Source: Streptacidiphilus jiangxiensis (GTDB lineage Bacteria > Actinomycetota > Actinomycetes > Streptomycetales > Streptomycetaceae). From it: DNA of 64,000 bases. Shown in pieces: positions 33,080 through 40,612 of the stretch (its first letter is position 1; every line of letters begins with the position of its first letter). The stretch is taken from NCBI RefSeq assembly GCF_900109465.1, contig NZ_FOAZ01000001.1, positions 1-64,000 on the forward strand, given 5' to 3'. The position numbers and the translations under genes are program-made. The notes under the pieces are model-generated. The model worked only from the letters and a program-made list of their open reading frames with translations. It was not told the origin of the DNA and did no database searches.

Positions 33080-33524
33080 GGTTGTGGTCCAGCTCTTCGT
33101 GCAGGTCGACCAGGTCGGCCAGCAGGTCCTGCAGGAAGTCCCGCGCCTCGCGCCGCAGCACGCCGTGGTCCACGATCAGCGGTCGCTCGTCGCGGATCCA
33201 GTCCGCGCGCAGCTCCACCCAGTCCCCGCGCCGGGAGAAGCGCAGCCGGTCGGTGGACTCGGTGAGGTCCAGCTCGGCGCGGGGCATCCGCAGGCCCGGC
33301 AGCACCTTGTCGAGCTCCTCGACGATGTCGCACAGCGCCCAGGCGAAGTCCAGCACGGGCACCCACCCCCACCGGGTGGACAGGTCGCGTCCGCCCTCGC
33401 CCTCGACGAAGACGTCCCCGCAGAACAGGTCGTGCCGGAGCGTCCGCGCGGACGCGGACGCGTAGTCCGTCTGCGGCGGGTCGGGGAAACGGGGGGAGAG
33501 GGAGTAGCCGAGCTCGATCACCAC
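33036..33524 (-). CDS. Uncharacterised protein conserved in style with actinomycete DUF7878-type proteins
   Basis: 162 residues. The protein is acidic and has a regular alpha/beta pattern: TLRHDLFCGDVFVEGEG in the first half, VPVLDFAWALCDIVEELDKV, ELDLTESTDRLRFSRRGDWV, then a helical tail with REARDFLQDLLADLVDLHEE and LTFWELRSRFP. It has no membrane segment, signal or catalytic motif that I recognise. The tail reads like a family of small immunity-like or metabolic-toxin-associated proteins, but I cannot name it securely. The end overlaps the GNAT gene; the start at 33524 is supported by normal codon use. Confidence 0.7.
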   Translation of the reverse strand: MVIELGYSLSPRFPDPPQTDYASASARTLRHDLFCGDVFVEGEGGRDLSTRWGWVPVLDFAWALCDIVEELDKVLPGLRMPRAELDLTESTDRLRFSRRGDWVELRADWIRDERPLIVDHGVLRREARDFLQDLLADLVDLHEELDHNLTFWELRSRFPRVA

Positions 33525-33574
33525 TTGATTAAACCTCTCGCGCGGGCGGGTCCGTGAGCGGGATCATGGGTCGC

Positions 33575-34009
33575 ATGTCCGTGAACCCTGTAGCCGTCAG
33601 CGTCCGGGGCGTCGTCGTGCCCGACGCCGAGCTGCAGTGGCGCTTCTCCCGCTCCTCCGGGCCGGGAGGCCAGCACGTCAACACCAGCGACAGCCAGGTC
33701 GAGCTGCGGTACCCCCTCGCGGCGAGTGCGGCGCTGCCCGCGGTGTGGCGGGAGCGCGCCCTCGGCAACCTCGCCGGCCGGCTCGTCGACGGCGTCCTCG
33801 TCGTCCGCGCGAGCGAGCACCGCTCGCAGTGGCGCAACCGGGAGGCGGCGGCCGTCCGCATGTCGGCTCTGCTGACGGAGGCGGTCGCACCCCCGCCCCG
33901 CGCCCGCCGCGCGACGAAGCCCTCCCGCGGCATGATCGAACGCCGCCTGGAGAACAAGCGCCGCACCGCGGAGCGCAAGCGCACCCGCGGCTCCGTCAAG
34001 GACTTCTGA
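33575..34009 (+). CDS. arfB: Alternative ribosome-rescue peptidyl-tRNA hydrolase ArfB (YaeJ)
   Basis: 144 residues from ATG 33575; GTG 33554 and ATG 33566 are in frame upstream. It holds the class I release-factor-type core with the catalytic GGQ in RFSRSSGPGGQHVNTSDSQV, then VVRASEHRSQWRNREAA and a basic C-terminal tail (KPSRGMIERRLENKRRTAER, RKRTRGSVKDF) that in ArfB enters the empty mRNA channel of stalled ribosomes. The protein releases peptides from non-stop complexes. It is followed by repeat copy C and then a convergent flavin reductase. Confidence 0.95.
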   Translation: MSVNPVAVSVRGVVVPDAELQWRFSRSSGPGGQHVNTSDSQVELRYPLAASAALPAVWRERALGNLAGRLVDGVLVVRASEHRSQWRNREAAAVRMSALLTEAVAPPPRARRATKPSRGMIERRLENKRRTAERKRTRGSVKDF

Positions 34010-34012
34010 GGT

Positions 34013-34155
34013 AGTTGCACCACCAGGGGCGCGAGGCTCTGCCGATCTGCGGCTCCGCCGCGTGGGCGCGAGAAACCACCCCGTGCGGATGGCCCTGCGC
34101 GTTGAGGACCACCTGCGCATCAGTGGTTTCTCGCGCAGTTCCTCGCGCCCCTGGG
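34013..34155. repeat. Dispersed intergenic repeat, copy C (inverted orientation)
   Basis: Begins with GTTGCACCACCAGGGGCGCG, the reverse complement of the tail of the other copies, so this element lies in the opposite orientation. It has the GGCTCCGCCGCGTGGGCGCG hairpin on the left and ends CTCGCGCAGTTCCTCGCGCC. It fills the gap between two convergent stop codons and could terminate both. Confidence 0.88.
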
Positions 34156-34156
34156 G

Positions 34157-34729
34157 TTACCCCAGGTGCCGGTACTGGCCGCGGAAGTAGGTGAGGGGGC
34201 CGCCCGTCGGGGCGCCGACGCGGGCCTCGAGGACGTGGCCGAGGACGAGGACGTGGTCGCCGGCGGGTATGCGTTCCACCGCGCGGCACTCGACCGTGGC
34301 CAGCGCGCCGGTCACCAGGGGCGCCCCGCTCGCGGTGCCGCGGGTGTGCGGGACCTCCGCGAAGAGCAGGCGGTCGCTGACGCGGCCCTTCATCGCGAAG
34401 CGCGCAGCGGTCGTCCGCTGGTCCGCGGCGAGGACGGAGACCGCGAAGCGGTCGACCCGGGAGAGGACGTCCTCCATCCGGGAGTCCTCGCGGACCGAGA
34501 CCAGGACCATGGGAGGGTCCAGGGAGACGGAGAGGAACGCCGTCGCGGTCATGCCGATGTCCTCGCCGCGCGGGCCCTCCTCGGGGTCGTGGGCGGTCAC
34601 CAGGACCACGCCGGAGGCGAGCTGGCCCAGGGCGGCCCGGAACTCCTCCGGGGAGGCCTCAGGGCCGTCCAGCGCGTTCGGCGGGGCGGGGGTCGTGGCA
34701 GTGGCTGCGGCGTCGTACACGTAAGGCAC
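34157..34729 (-). CDS. Flavin reductase-like FMN-binding protein
   Basis: About 190 residues from GTG 34729 (VPYVYDAAATATT); the upstream frame does not look coding. It has the flavin reductase split-barrel pattern: EEFRAALGQLASGVVLVTAH, IGMTATAFLSVSLDPPMVLV, RFAVSVLAADQ, CRAVERIPAGDHVLVLGHVL and GGPLTYFRGQYRHLG. Such enzymes reduce FMN with NAD(P)H for partner monooxygenases, or act alone. No monooxygenase partner is adjacent. It is divergent from the GGDEF protein, with 259 bases between them. Confidence 0.9.
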   Translation of the reverse strand: MPYVYDAAATATTPAPPNALDGPEASPEEFRAALGQLASGVVLVTAHDPEEGPRGEDIGMTATAFLSVSLDPPMVLVSVREDSRMEDVLSRVDRFAVSVLAADQRTTAARFAMKGRVSDRLLFAEVPHTRGTASGAPLVTGALATVECRAVERIPAGDHVLVLGHVLEARVGAPTGGPLTYFRGQYRHLG

Positions 34730-34988
34730 GCTATCTGCGCTCGCCCCGGGCTCGCATCGGACCTTGGGCTTAGGACGGGCGTCTGATTGCTCACGTTGCG
34801 GGAGGGAACCGGAGTGCACTCCGGTTCGATCAAGGATTACACACGTCAGACGTGTGAGTTGAGTCACAAGTGGCACTGATTTGCTGACCCAGAGTGTCGA
34901 TCGGTGTGCACCCTGTGATTCAGTTTGTCTGGCAGTCCGACCATCTGCCATCTGCACGCGGGCCGGTCGAGGGGAGGGGAGGCAGGCG

Positions 34989-36770
34989 ATGGACACCGAG
35001 CCGGAGCCCTACGTCCGTCTCGCGACCCTGCGGACCCTCCACCGCGTCATCGCCGACCTCAACGCCGCCCGCAGCCTCGCCGGGACGTTGCAGGCCGTGG
35101 TCGAGGGGGCGGTCACCGGTCTCGGCTTCGACACCGCCGTGGTCAACATGGTCCGGCCGGACGGGGATCTCGTGGTCGCCGCCGTCTGGGAGGTCGGCGT
35201 CGAGGGGGAGTCCGACGAGGGCATCAACAGCCTGCTCGGGCAGATCGGCTCACGCGAGTCCTGGACGCGGCTGCTGAACGCCGGGGATTCGTGGGGGAGC
35301 CTGGTCTTCCTGCCGCAGGAGCGCGGCTGGGCCCGGCCGGTCGACATCCCCCTGTGGGGCGGTGGCGGGGCGCGCTTCGTGCCCGAGGGCTCCTGGCACC
35401 CGGACGACATGCTGCTCGCCCCGATGTACAGCTTCGGCGGGGAGCTGCTCGGCGTGCTCTCCGTCGACCGCCCGCGCAACGGACGCCGTCCGGGGCCCTG
35501 GACGCGCGAGGCGCTGGAGATGTTCTCCCAGCAGGCCGGCATCGCGATCGGCAACGCCCGGCTGCGGGCCGAGATGCAGCGTGCGCTGATCCGGCTGGAG
35601 CGTGAGCAGCAGGCGCTCGGCGCCAGCGAGGAGAGCTACCGGCAGGCCTTCGAGTACGCGCCCAGCGGCATGGCCATCACCGAGCTGCACGGGGAGTCCC
35701 GAGGGCGGCTGACCCGCGTCAACGACGCGCTGTGCCGGCTGCTCGGCCGCTCCAGATCCTCGCTGCACCGCTACTCCTTCGCGGAGCTGGTGCACCCGGA
35801 GGACGCCGGCCGGCTGCGCGGCATCGCCACCGAGAACGGCCGCGCCGAGGTGCGCCTGGCCCGCCGCGACGGCGGCTGGCTCTGGGTCAACCTGCGCAAC
35901 TCGGTGATCTCCGACGCCGTCGAGGGCGCGATGTACCTGCTCACCCACGTCGAGGACATCGAGGACCGCAAGCGGCACGAGCTCCAGCTCGCCCACCGGG
36001 CCAGCCACGACGCGCTGACCGGTCTGCCGAACGCGGCCGAGCTCAAGGCCCGGCTGCGGATGCGGCTGTGCGAGCACCCGGGCTCGCTCCCGGCTGTCGC
36101 GCACCGCCCCGGCGGCCTCGGCGCCTTCGGCGGGTTCGAGGGCTACGACCTGTACGAGGGGGCCGAGCAGGGCTGGCAGGAGGGCCGCCACGGGGACCAC
36201 GGGGGCTTCGCCGACCACGGCGGTCTGGCCGGAGCGCTCGCGGGCGGGCAGGGCGCCGACGCCGGCCGGGGCCATGCCTACGGCCACCCCGCCGTCGCCG
36301 ACGGCCCGGGCTTCGAGCACGTCCACGCCGTCCCGCCGGACGAGGCCGGCGCGCCGCCCGGCGGCCGGGCGCTCGCGGTGCTCTTCTGCGACCTCAACGG
36401 GTTCAAGAACATCAATGACCGCCACGGCCACGCCGCGGGCGACGCGACGCTGATCGAGGTCGCCCGGCGCCTGCAGCACGCGGTGCGCGAGGGCGACACG
36501 GTGGCCCGGATGGGCGGCGACGAGTTCGTCGTCCTGGCGGACGGCGTGGACCGCGCCCGCGCCAAGGACCTCGCGGACCGGCTGCGGACGGCGATCGCCC
36601 CGCCGATCCGCTGGGAGAACCGCACGCTGCGGGTCGGCGTGAGCATAGGCATCGGCTGGGCCGGTTGCGGCATGAGCATCGACGAGGTACTGCACACCGC
36701 CGACGAGCTCATGTACGTCGAGAAACGCGCCCGTGCGGGCGGCGGCCGCTCCCACCGGCGCGCCGGCTGA
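34989..36770 (+). CDS. cdgB: GAF-PAS-GGDEF diguanylate cyclase (CdgB-like)
   Basis: 593 residues from ATG 34989 behind GGGGAGGGGAGG. The order is GAF (~15-200: TLQAVVEGAVTGLGFDTAVV, FSQQAGIAIGNARL), PAS (~215-335: YRQAFEYAPSGMAITELHGE, GGWLWVNLRNSVI), GGDEF (~339-590). The active site is MGGDEFVVL (GGDEF 509-513) and an inhibitory RxxD (REGD) lies five residues before it, so the protein should make cyclic di-GMP and feel product inhibition. A ~90-residue Gly/His/Asp-rich insert separates SHDALTGLPN from ALAVLFCDLNGFK inside the GGDEF domain. In Streptomyces, c-di-GMP acts through BldD to hold back development. The symbol follows the S. coelicolor protein with this architecture and nearby nagKA. 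Confidence 0.88.
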   Translation: MDTEPEPYVRLATLRTLHRVIADLNAARSLAGTLQAVVEGAVTGLGFDTAVVNMVRPDGDLVVAAVWEVGVEGESDEGINSLLGQIGSRESWTRLLNAGDSWGSLVFLPQERGWARPVDIPLWGGGGARFVPEGSWHPDDMLLAPMYSFGGELLGVLSVDRPRNGRRPGPWTREALEMFSQQAGIAIGNARLRAEMQRALIRLEREQQALGASEESYRQAFEYAPSGMAITELHGESRGRLTRVNDALCRLLGRSRSSLHRYSFAELVHPEDAGRLRGIATENGRAEVRLARRDGGWLWVNLRNSVISDAVEGAMYLLTHVEDIEDRKRHELQLAHRASHDALTGLPNAAELKARLRMRLCEHPGSLPAVAHRPGGLGAFGGFEGYDLYEGAEQGWQEGRHGDHGGFADHGGLAGALAGGQGADAGRGHAYGHPAVADGPGFEHVHAVPPDEAGAPPGGRALAVLFCDLNGFKNINDRHGHAAGDATLIEVARRLQHAVREGDTVARMGGDEFVVLADGVDRARAKDLADRLRTAIAPPIRWENRTLRVGVSIGIGWAGCGMSIDEVLHTADELMYVEKRARAGGGRSHRRAG

Positions 36771-36963
36771 CCGGCCGGTGGCAAGCCCGCGCAGGCTCCA
36801 CAGACGCTAGTGGAACCGGCTGCTCCTGTACTCCGTCCTTACCGTCGTGTCACCCGGTCGGGGTAGTGTGCGGTGGATACGCGTGCCTGTTGTGCGGTAC
36901 TCCGGGCGCGACAGCCGACCATGAACGCATATCCACGGATCACGACTCGGGAGTGAGCACTCG

Positions 36964-37896
36964 ATGACAGCCGAGAACAACGGCGTGCCCGAGGACGACG
37001 ATCCGTTCGCGTACCTGTACCGGGCCGAGAACGGCGCCGACGGCGCCGACGGCGCGGCTCCCACAGCGCCCATGCCCGGTGTGCCGCGCACCTCGTACCA
37101 GCAGGCCACCCAGGTCGGCCGGCACCAGTACGGGCAACAGGCCGGCTACGGCCAGCAGCAGCCCTCCTACGGCCAGCAGCCCTCCTACGGTCAGCAGCAG
37201 CCCGGCGGCTACGCCGGCGTGCCGCACCAGGCCCAGCCGCCGGCCGGCGGCGGCCGCGCCGCGGCACGCTCCGCGGGCGGCTCCGGTGGCGGCAGCTCGC
37301 GCGGCGTGATGATCGGCGCGGTGGCCGTGGTGGCCGCCGTCGCGATCGGCATCGGCATGGCGCTGTTCAACGGCAGCGGCGACAAGAACAACAGCGCCGC
37401 CGGCTCGTCCTCCTCGGCCAGCACGGGCGCCACGGGCAGCTCCTCGGCGTCCGCCGCGCCCTCGCAGACGGGGGCGCTGCCGGGCATCACGGACGCGTCC
37501 ACGATGAACCCCAAGAACACCGCGGCCGTCGCCACCCCGGCCGGGGCGAAGGCCGCAGCCGGTTCCGTGCCGATCACCAACGGGCAGCAGAGCATCACTT
37601 GGACGGTGACCATCCCGACGGCCGGTCAGTACTACGTCCACATCCGCTACAACAACCCGGCCCCGGGCACCGAGGCCAAGGACCTGCTGCTGGTCAACGG
37701 CACGAAGAGCCGCGAGACATCCTTCAAGAACTACGGTGGCAAGGACCCGTCCCAGACGTGGTTCCACACCTACAACCAGCCGGACCTTCCGGCCGGTCAG
37801 GTCACCATCACCATCCAGGGCGTGGACGGTCAGCCGCCGGTCTCCATCGACCAGCTGACCATCACCGACAACAGCAGCAACCCCTGGGGCAGCTGA
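36964..37896 (+). CDS. Membrane-anchored protein with CBM35-like carbohydrate-binding domain
   Basis: 310 residues. The cytoplasmic N-terminus holds Tyr/Gln/Gly repeats (QQAGYGQQQPSYGQQPSYGQ), then one membrane helix (GVMIGAVAVVAAVAIGIGMA, ~115-135), a Ser/Ala linker and a C-terminal beta-sandwich (~200-310). The latter reads ITWTVTIPTAGQYYVHIRYN, DLLLVNGTKS, TWFHTYNQPDLPAGQVTITI and PPVSIDQLTITD, the pattern of CBM35/CBM6 domains. It probably binds a cell wall or environmental polysaccharide outside the membrane. It sits between the diguanylate cyclase and the convergent GlcNAc genes and ends in a bidirectional terminator. Confidence 0.82.
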   Translation: MTAENNGVPEDDDPFAYLYRAENGADGADGAAPTAPMPGVPRTSYQQATQVGRHQYGQQAGYGQQQPSYGQQPSYGQQQPGGYAGVPHQAQPPAGGGRAAARSAGGSGGGSSRGVMIGAVAVVAAVAIGIGMALFNGSGDKNNSAAGSSSSASTGATGSSSASAAPSQTGALPGITDASTMNPKNTAAVATPAGAKAAAGSVPITNGQQSITWTVTIPTAGQYYVHIRYNNPAPGTEAKDLLLVNGTKSRETSFKNYGGKDPSQTWFHTYNQPDLPAGQVTITIQGVDGQPPVSIDQLTITDNSSNPWGS

Positions 37897-37906
37897 CCCT
37901 CGGCCG

Positions 37907-37952
37907 ACGACTGCGGCCCGCGCCCCTTCGAGGGGGCGCGGGCCGCAGTCGT
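37907..37952. terminator. Bidirectional terminator, 20-bp stem
   Basis: Perfect 20-bp stem beginning ACGACTGCGGCCCGCGCCCC with a 6-base TTCGAG loop, between convergent stops at 37896 and 37966. Confidence 0.93.
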
Positions 37953-37965
37953 TTCGCGGGGAGCG

Positions 37966-39159
37966 TCAGTTCGGCACCGGCACGCGGTCCTTGAGCTTCT
38001 CCGCGCCGACCGCCCAGCGGCCCTCGCGCATGACCGCGACGACGTCGTAGGACGCGTCCAGGACCACCAGGTCCGCGCGCTTGCCGGCCTCCAGCGAGCC
38101 CAGCTTGTCGGAGAGGCCGAGCTGCCGGGCCGGGTTGAACGAGAGCATCCGGCTGACGGTGTCCAGCGGCAGGCCGTTGACCGTCACCGCGCGCTTGAAC
38201 GCGACGTCCAGGGTCAGCGTCGAGCCCGCGATCGAGCCGCCCTCGGCGAGGCGGGCGACGCCGTCGCGGACCTTCACCGCCATGGGGCCGAGCATGTAGT
38301 CGCCGTCGCCGAAGCCGGCCGCGTCCATCGCGTCGGTCACCAGCGCCACCCGGGAGGCGCCCGCGCCGCGGAAGGCGAGGTCGACCACGGCCGGGTGCAG
38401 GTGCACGCCGTCGCCGATCAGCTCGACGGTGACCCGTTCGTCCTCCAGCAGCGCCGCGATCGGGCCGGGGGCCCGGTGGGCCAGGCCCGGCATCGCGTTG
38501 AACAGGTGGGTGGCCACCGTCGCGCCCGCGTCGACCCCGGCCAGCGTCTTGTCGTAGGACGCGTCGGTGTGGCCGATCGCGGCGATCACGCCGCGCTCGG
38601 TCAGCATCCGGATCGACTCGATGCCGCCCTCGAGCTCGGGGGCCAGGGTGACCATCCGTGCCGCGCCGCGCGAGGCGTCGATCAGCTTGCGGACCACCGC
38701 CGGGTCCGGGTCGCGCAGCAAGTCCGGCTCGTGGGCCCCGCAGCGGTTGATGCTGATGAACGGGCCCTCGAAGTGGATCCCGGCCAGCACCCCGTCCTCG
38801 ACCAGCTCGCTCAGCATCGACGCCTGACGGCACAGGTCGTCGATCTCGCCGGTGACGGTGGAGGCGATGGTCGTGGTGGTGCCGTGCCGGAGGTGCGTGT
38901 GCGCGGCCTTGATCACCTGCTCGGCGGTGCCGGAGTGGTAGGACTCGCCGCCGCCGCCGTGGACGTGCATGTCCACGAAGCCGGGGACCACGGTGTAGCC
39001 GGTGAGGTCGAGGGCGGGGGCCGCGCCGTCCGGAGGGGTGACCGGCGCCGCGATCTCGGTGATCACGCCGTTCTCGACGGCGATCTTCCCGTTCTCCACG
39101 ACGCCGGTGGGCAGGACGAGCCTGGCCCCGGTCAGCACAGTGCGCTCCGCGTTGCTCAC
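37966..39159 (-). CDS. nagA: N-acetylglucosamine-6-phosphate deacetylase
   Basis: 397 residues. GTG 39159 overlaps the ROK kinase stop codon by four bases (GTGA). It is an amidohydrolase that removes acetate from GlcNAc-6-phosphate. Metal and catalytic motifs are present: FVDMHVHGGGG, HFEGPFISINRCGAHEPDLL, IAAIGHTDASYDK, ATHLFNAMPGLAHR and the catalytic Asp in ALVTDAMDAAG, with a final LSFNPARQLGLSDKLGSL run. It makes glucosamine-6-phosphate, a signal that releases DasR from its operators in Streptomyces. Co-translation with the sugar kinase makes a two-step GlcNAc utilisation unit; DasR-like sites lie upstream. Confidence 0.96.
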   Translation of the reverse strand: MSNAERTVLTGARLVLPTGVVENGKIAVENGVITEIAAPVTPPDGAAPALDLTGYTVVPGFVDMHVHGGGGESYHSGTAEQVIKAAHTHLRHGTTTTIASTVTGEIDDLCRQASMLSELVEDGVLAGIHFEGPFISINRCGAHEPDLLRDPDPAVVRKLIDASRGAARMVTLAPELEGGIESIRMLTERGVIAAIGHTDASYDKTLAGVDAGATVATHLFNAMPGLAHRAPGPIAALLEDERVTVELIGDGVHLHPAVVDLAFRGAGASRVALVTDAMDAAGFGDGDYMLGPMAVKVRDGVARLAEGGSIAGSTLTLDVAFKRAVTVNGLPLDTVSRMLSFNPARQLGLSDKLGSLEAGKRADLVVLDASYDVVAVMREGRWAVGAEKLKDRVPVPN

Positions 39160-40085
39160 GCGGTCACCTCCAGTGAGAGCAGGTCCCAGGCGAGGAGTCC
39201 CGCGCCCAGGCATGCGGCGGTGTCTTTGAGCATCGCCGGTACGAGCGCGGGCGGCATCTGGAACGAGAGACGTTCGGTGACCGCGACCCGCAGGGGTGCG
39301 AACAGGGTGTCGCCGGCCTCGGCGAGGCCACCGCCGATGATGACGGTGCCGGTGTCGAGCAGGGTGTGCGCCATGACCAGTCCGTCGGCGAGCGCGGACA
39401 GGGCCTCCGTCCACACCCCGACGGCCCGCGGGTCGCCGGTGGCGACGGCGCGGGCGCAGTCGGCGGCGGTGGCGGTGGGGTCGCCGGAGGCGGTGGCCCA
39501 GGCCCGGCCGACGGCCGAGGCGGAGGCGATGGTCTCCAGGCAGCCGCGGGCGCCGCAGCCGCAGGCGGGTCCGGCCGGGCGGACCATGACGTGGCCGATC
39601 TCGCCGCCGTTGCCGTGGAAGCCGGCCTCGATCCGCCCGTCGATGCCGATGCCGCCGGCGATGCCGGTGCCCAGCGCGACGAACAGGAACCGGGAGACCC
39701 CGCGCCCGGCGCCGAGCCGGCCCTCGGCGAGTGCGCCGGTGCGCACGTCGTGGCCGAGCGCGACGGGCACGCCGAGCCGCTCGCCGAGCAGCTTGCGCAT
39801 GGGTAGGTCGCGCCAGCCCAGGTTGGCCGAGAAGACGGCGACGCCCTCGGCCTCGTCGATGGTGCCGGGCACCACGACGCCGGCCGCCTGCGCGGTCTCC
39901 CCGAGACGCTTCCGGCCCTCGTCGCGCAGGTCGGCGGCGAAGTCCAGGATTCCGGCGACCACGGCGGAGGTGCCGTGTTCGCGTCCGGTGGGGCGGCGGT
40001 CCTCGTACAGGAGCGTGCCGTCGGGGGCGACCAGGGCGGCCTTCATGCCGGTCCCGCCGACATCGAGAGCGATGACGTGCTTCAC
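39156..40085 (-). CDS. nagK: ROK-family sugar kinase, probable N-acetylglucosamine kinase
   Basis: 309 residues from GTG 40085. ATP-binding VIALDVGGTGMKAALV, the LGHDVRTGALAEGRLGAG segment, ALGTGIAGGIGIDGRI with GFHGNGGEIGH, and the zinc site CGCGARGCLE define a ROK kinase; VIIGGGLAEAG closes the nucleotide fold. Pairing with nagA in one coupled unit argues for GlcNAc phosphorylation rather than glucose. As I recall, nagKA in S. coelicolor is the same arrangement and is DasR-controlled. A 13/16 match to the DasR site starts 30 bases upstream. Confidence 0.9.
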   Translation of the reverse strand: MKHVIALDVGGTGMKAALVAPDGTLLYEDRRPTGREHGTSAVVAGILDFAADLRDEGRKRLGETAQAAGVVVPGTIDEAEGVAVFSANLGWRDLPMRKLLGERLGVPVALGHDVRTGALAEGRLGAGRGVSRFLFVALGTGIAGGIGIDGRIEAGFHGNGGEIGHVMVRPAGPACGCGARGCLETIASASAVGRAWATASGDPTATAADCARAVATGDPRAVGVWTEALSALADGLVMAHTLLDTGTVIIGGGLAEAGDTLFAPLRVAVTERLSFQMPPALVPAMLKDTAACLGAGLLAWDLLSLEVTA

Positions 40086-40114
40086 GACGCAGCAGTCTCC
40101 CTCGTTCGAGCCGC

Positions 40115-40156
40115 AGAGGTCTAGTCCAGTTTGCAGATTGGTCTGGTCCATGACCA
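40115..40156. promoter_or_regulatory. DasR-like operator cluster before nagK-nagA
   Basis: 40115-40130 matches the dre consensus AGTGGTCTAGACCACT at 13 of 16 positions. 40137-40152 matches at 11 of 16 and overlaps the perfect palindrome TGGTC-N3-GACCA (40144-40156). The position just upstream of nagK fits known DasR control of GlcNAc genes. Confidence 0.8.
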
Positions 40157-40277
40157 AACTCGGCCGCGCGGACCGGGCACTATGTCATAGAGTACCCGAT
40201 TTGGCATAGCAAGTTACGGAGAGTAGTCGAGGCTGATTGCGGTCGCTGACCTGCGCACATGCATTGGTTTGGACCTT

Positions 40278-40293
40278 TGTGGTCTAGACCAAG
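40278..40293. promoter_or_regulatory. DasR-like operator with perfect 12-bp core
   Basis: TGGTCTAGACCA at 40280-40291 is the exact core of the DasR box, centred in the 527-base gene-free stretch 40086-40612 between nagK and the sugar ABC importer, so it could control either direction. Apart from the sites listed separately I see no gene in this stretch. Confidence 0.8.
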
Positions 40294-40435
40294 TAGAAGC
40301 GCAGGTGGGAGTGGGGCTGATTAGGCAAGATCCTTCGGGAAAACAATCCGAGGAACTTCTTCGACGGTCACTGAGGGGCACTTGGCGCGACAAAAGTTCT
40401 CGACGATCGGCGAAGATTCTCGACGAATGACCGAA

Positions 40436-40462
40436 TTGTCGTTGCGCAGGATGCAACGACAA
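40436..40462. promoter_or_regulatory. Inverted repeat upstream of the sugar importer
   Basis: TTGTCGTTGC and GCAACGACAA form perfect 10-bp arms around 7 bases, 151 bases before the binding-protein start. Just upstream, TTCTCGACGA occurs twice (40397 and 40417), exactly 20 bp apart. The inverted repeat suits a LacI- or ROK-type repressor specific for the importer. Confidence 0.6.
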
Positions 40463-40612
40463 CCGCCTTTTCGGTAAATGGTGTAGACCTCTTGTCCGGG
40501 AGCTGGCCAGACTGACCGTCACACCGGGACGGGCAGGGTCCACTCGGCCGGCCGGCGGTGCCCCCACCTCCGCCGACCGCCCTCCTTCCGTCCTCCTACT
40601 TCGCGAAGGCGG

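Noticed and set aside
36083..36360. Frameshift or assembly error causing the insert in the diguanylate cyclase
   Set aside because: The frame is continuous, codon bias is normal and the GGDEF core resumes in register after the insert.
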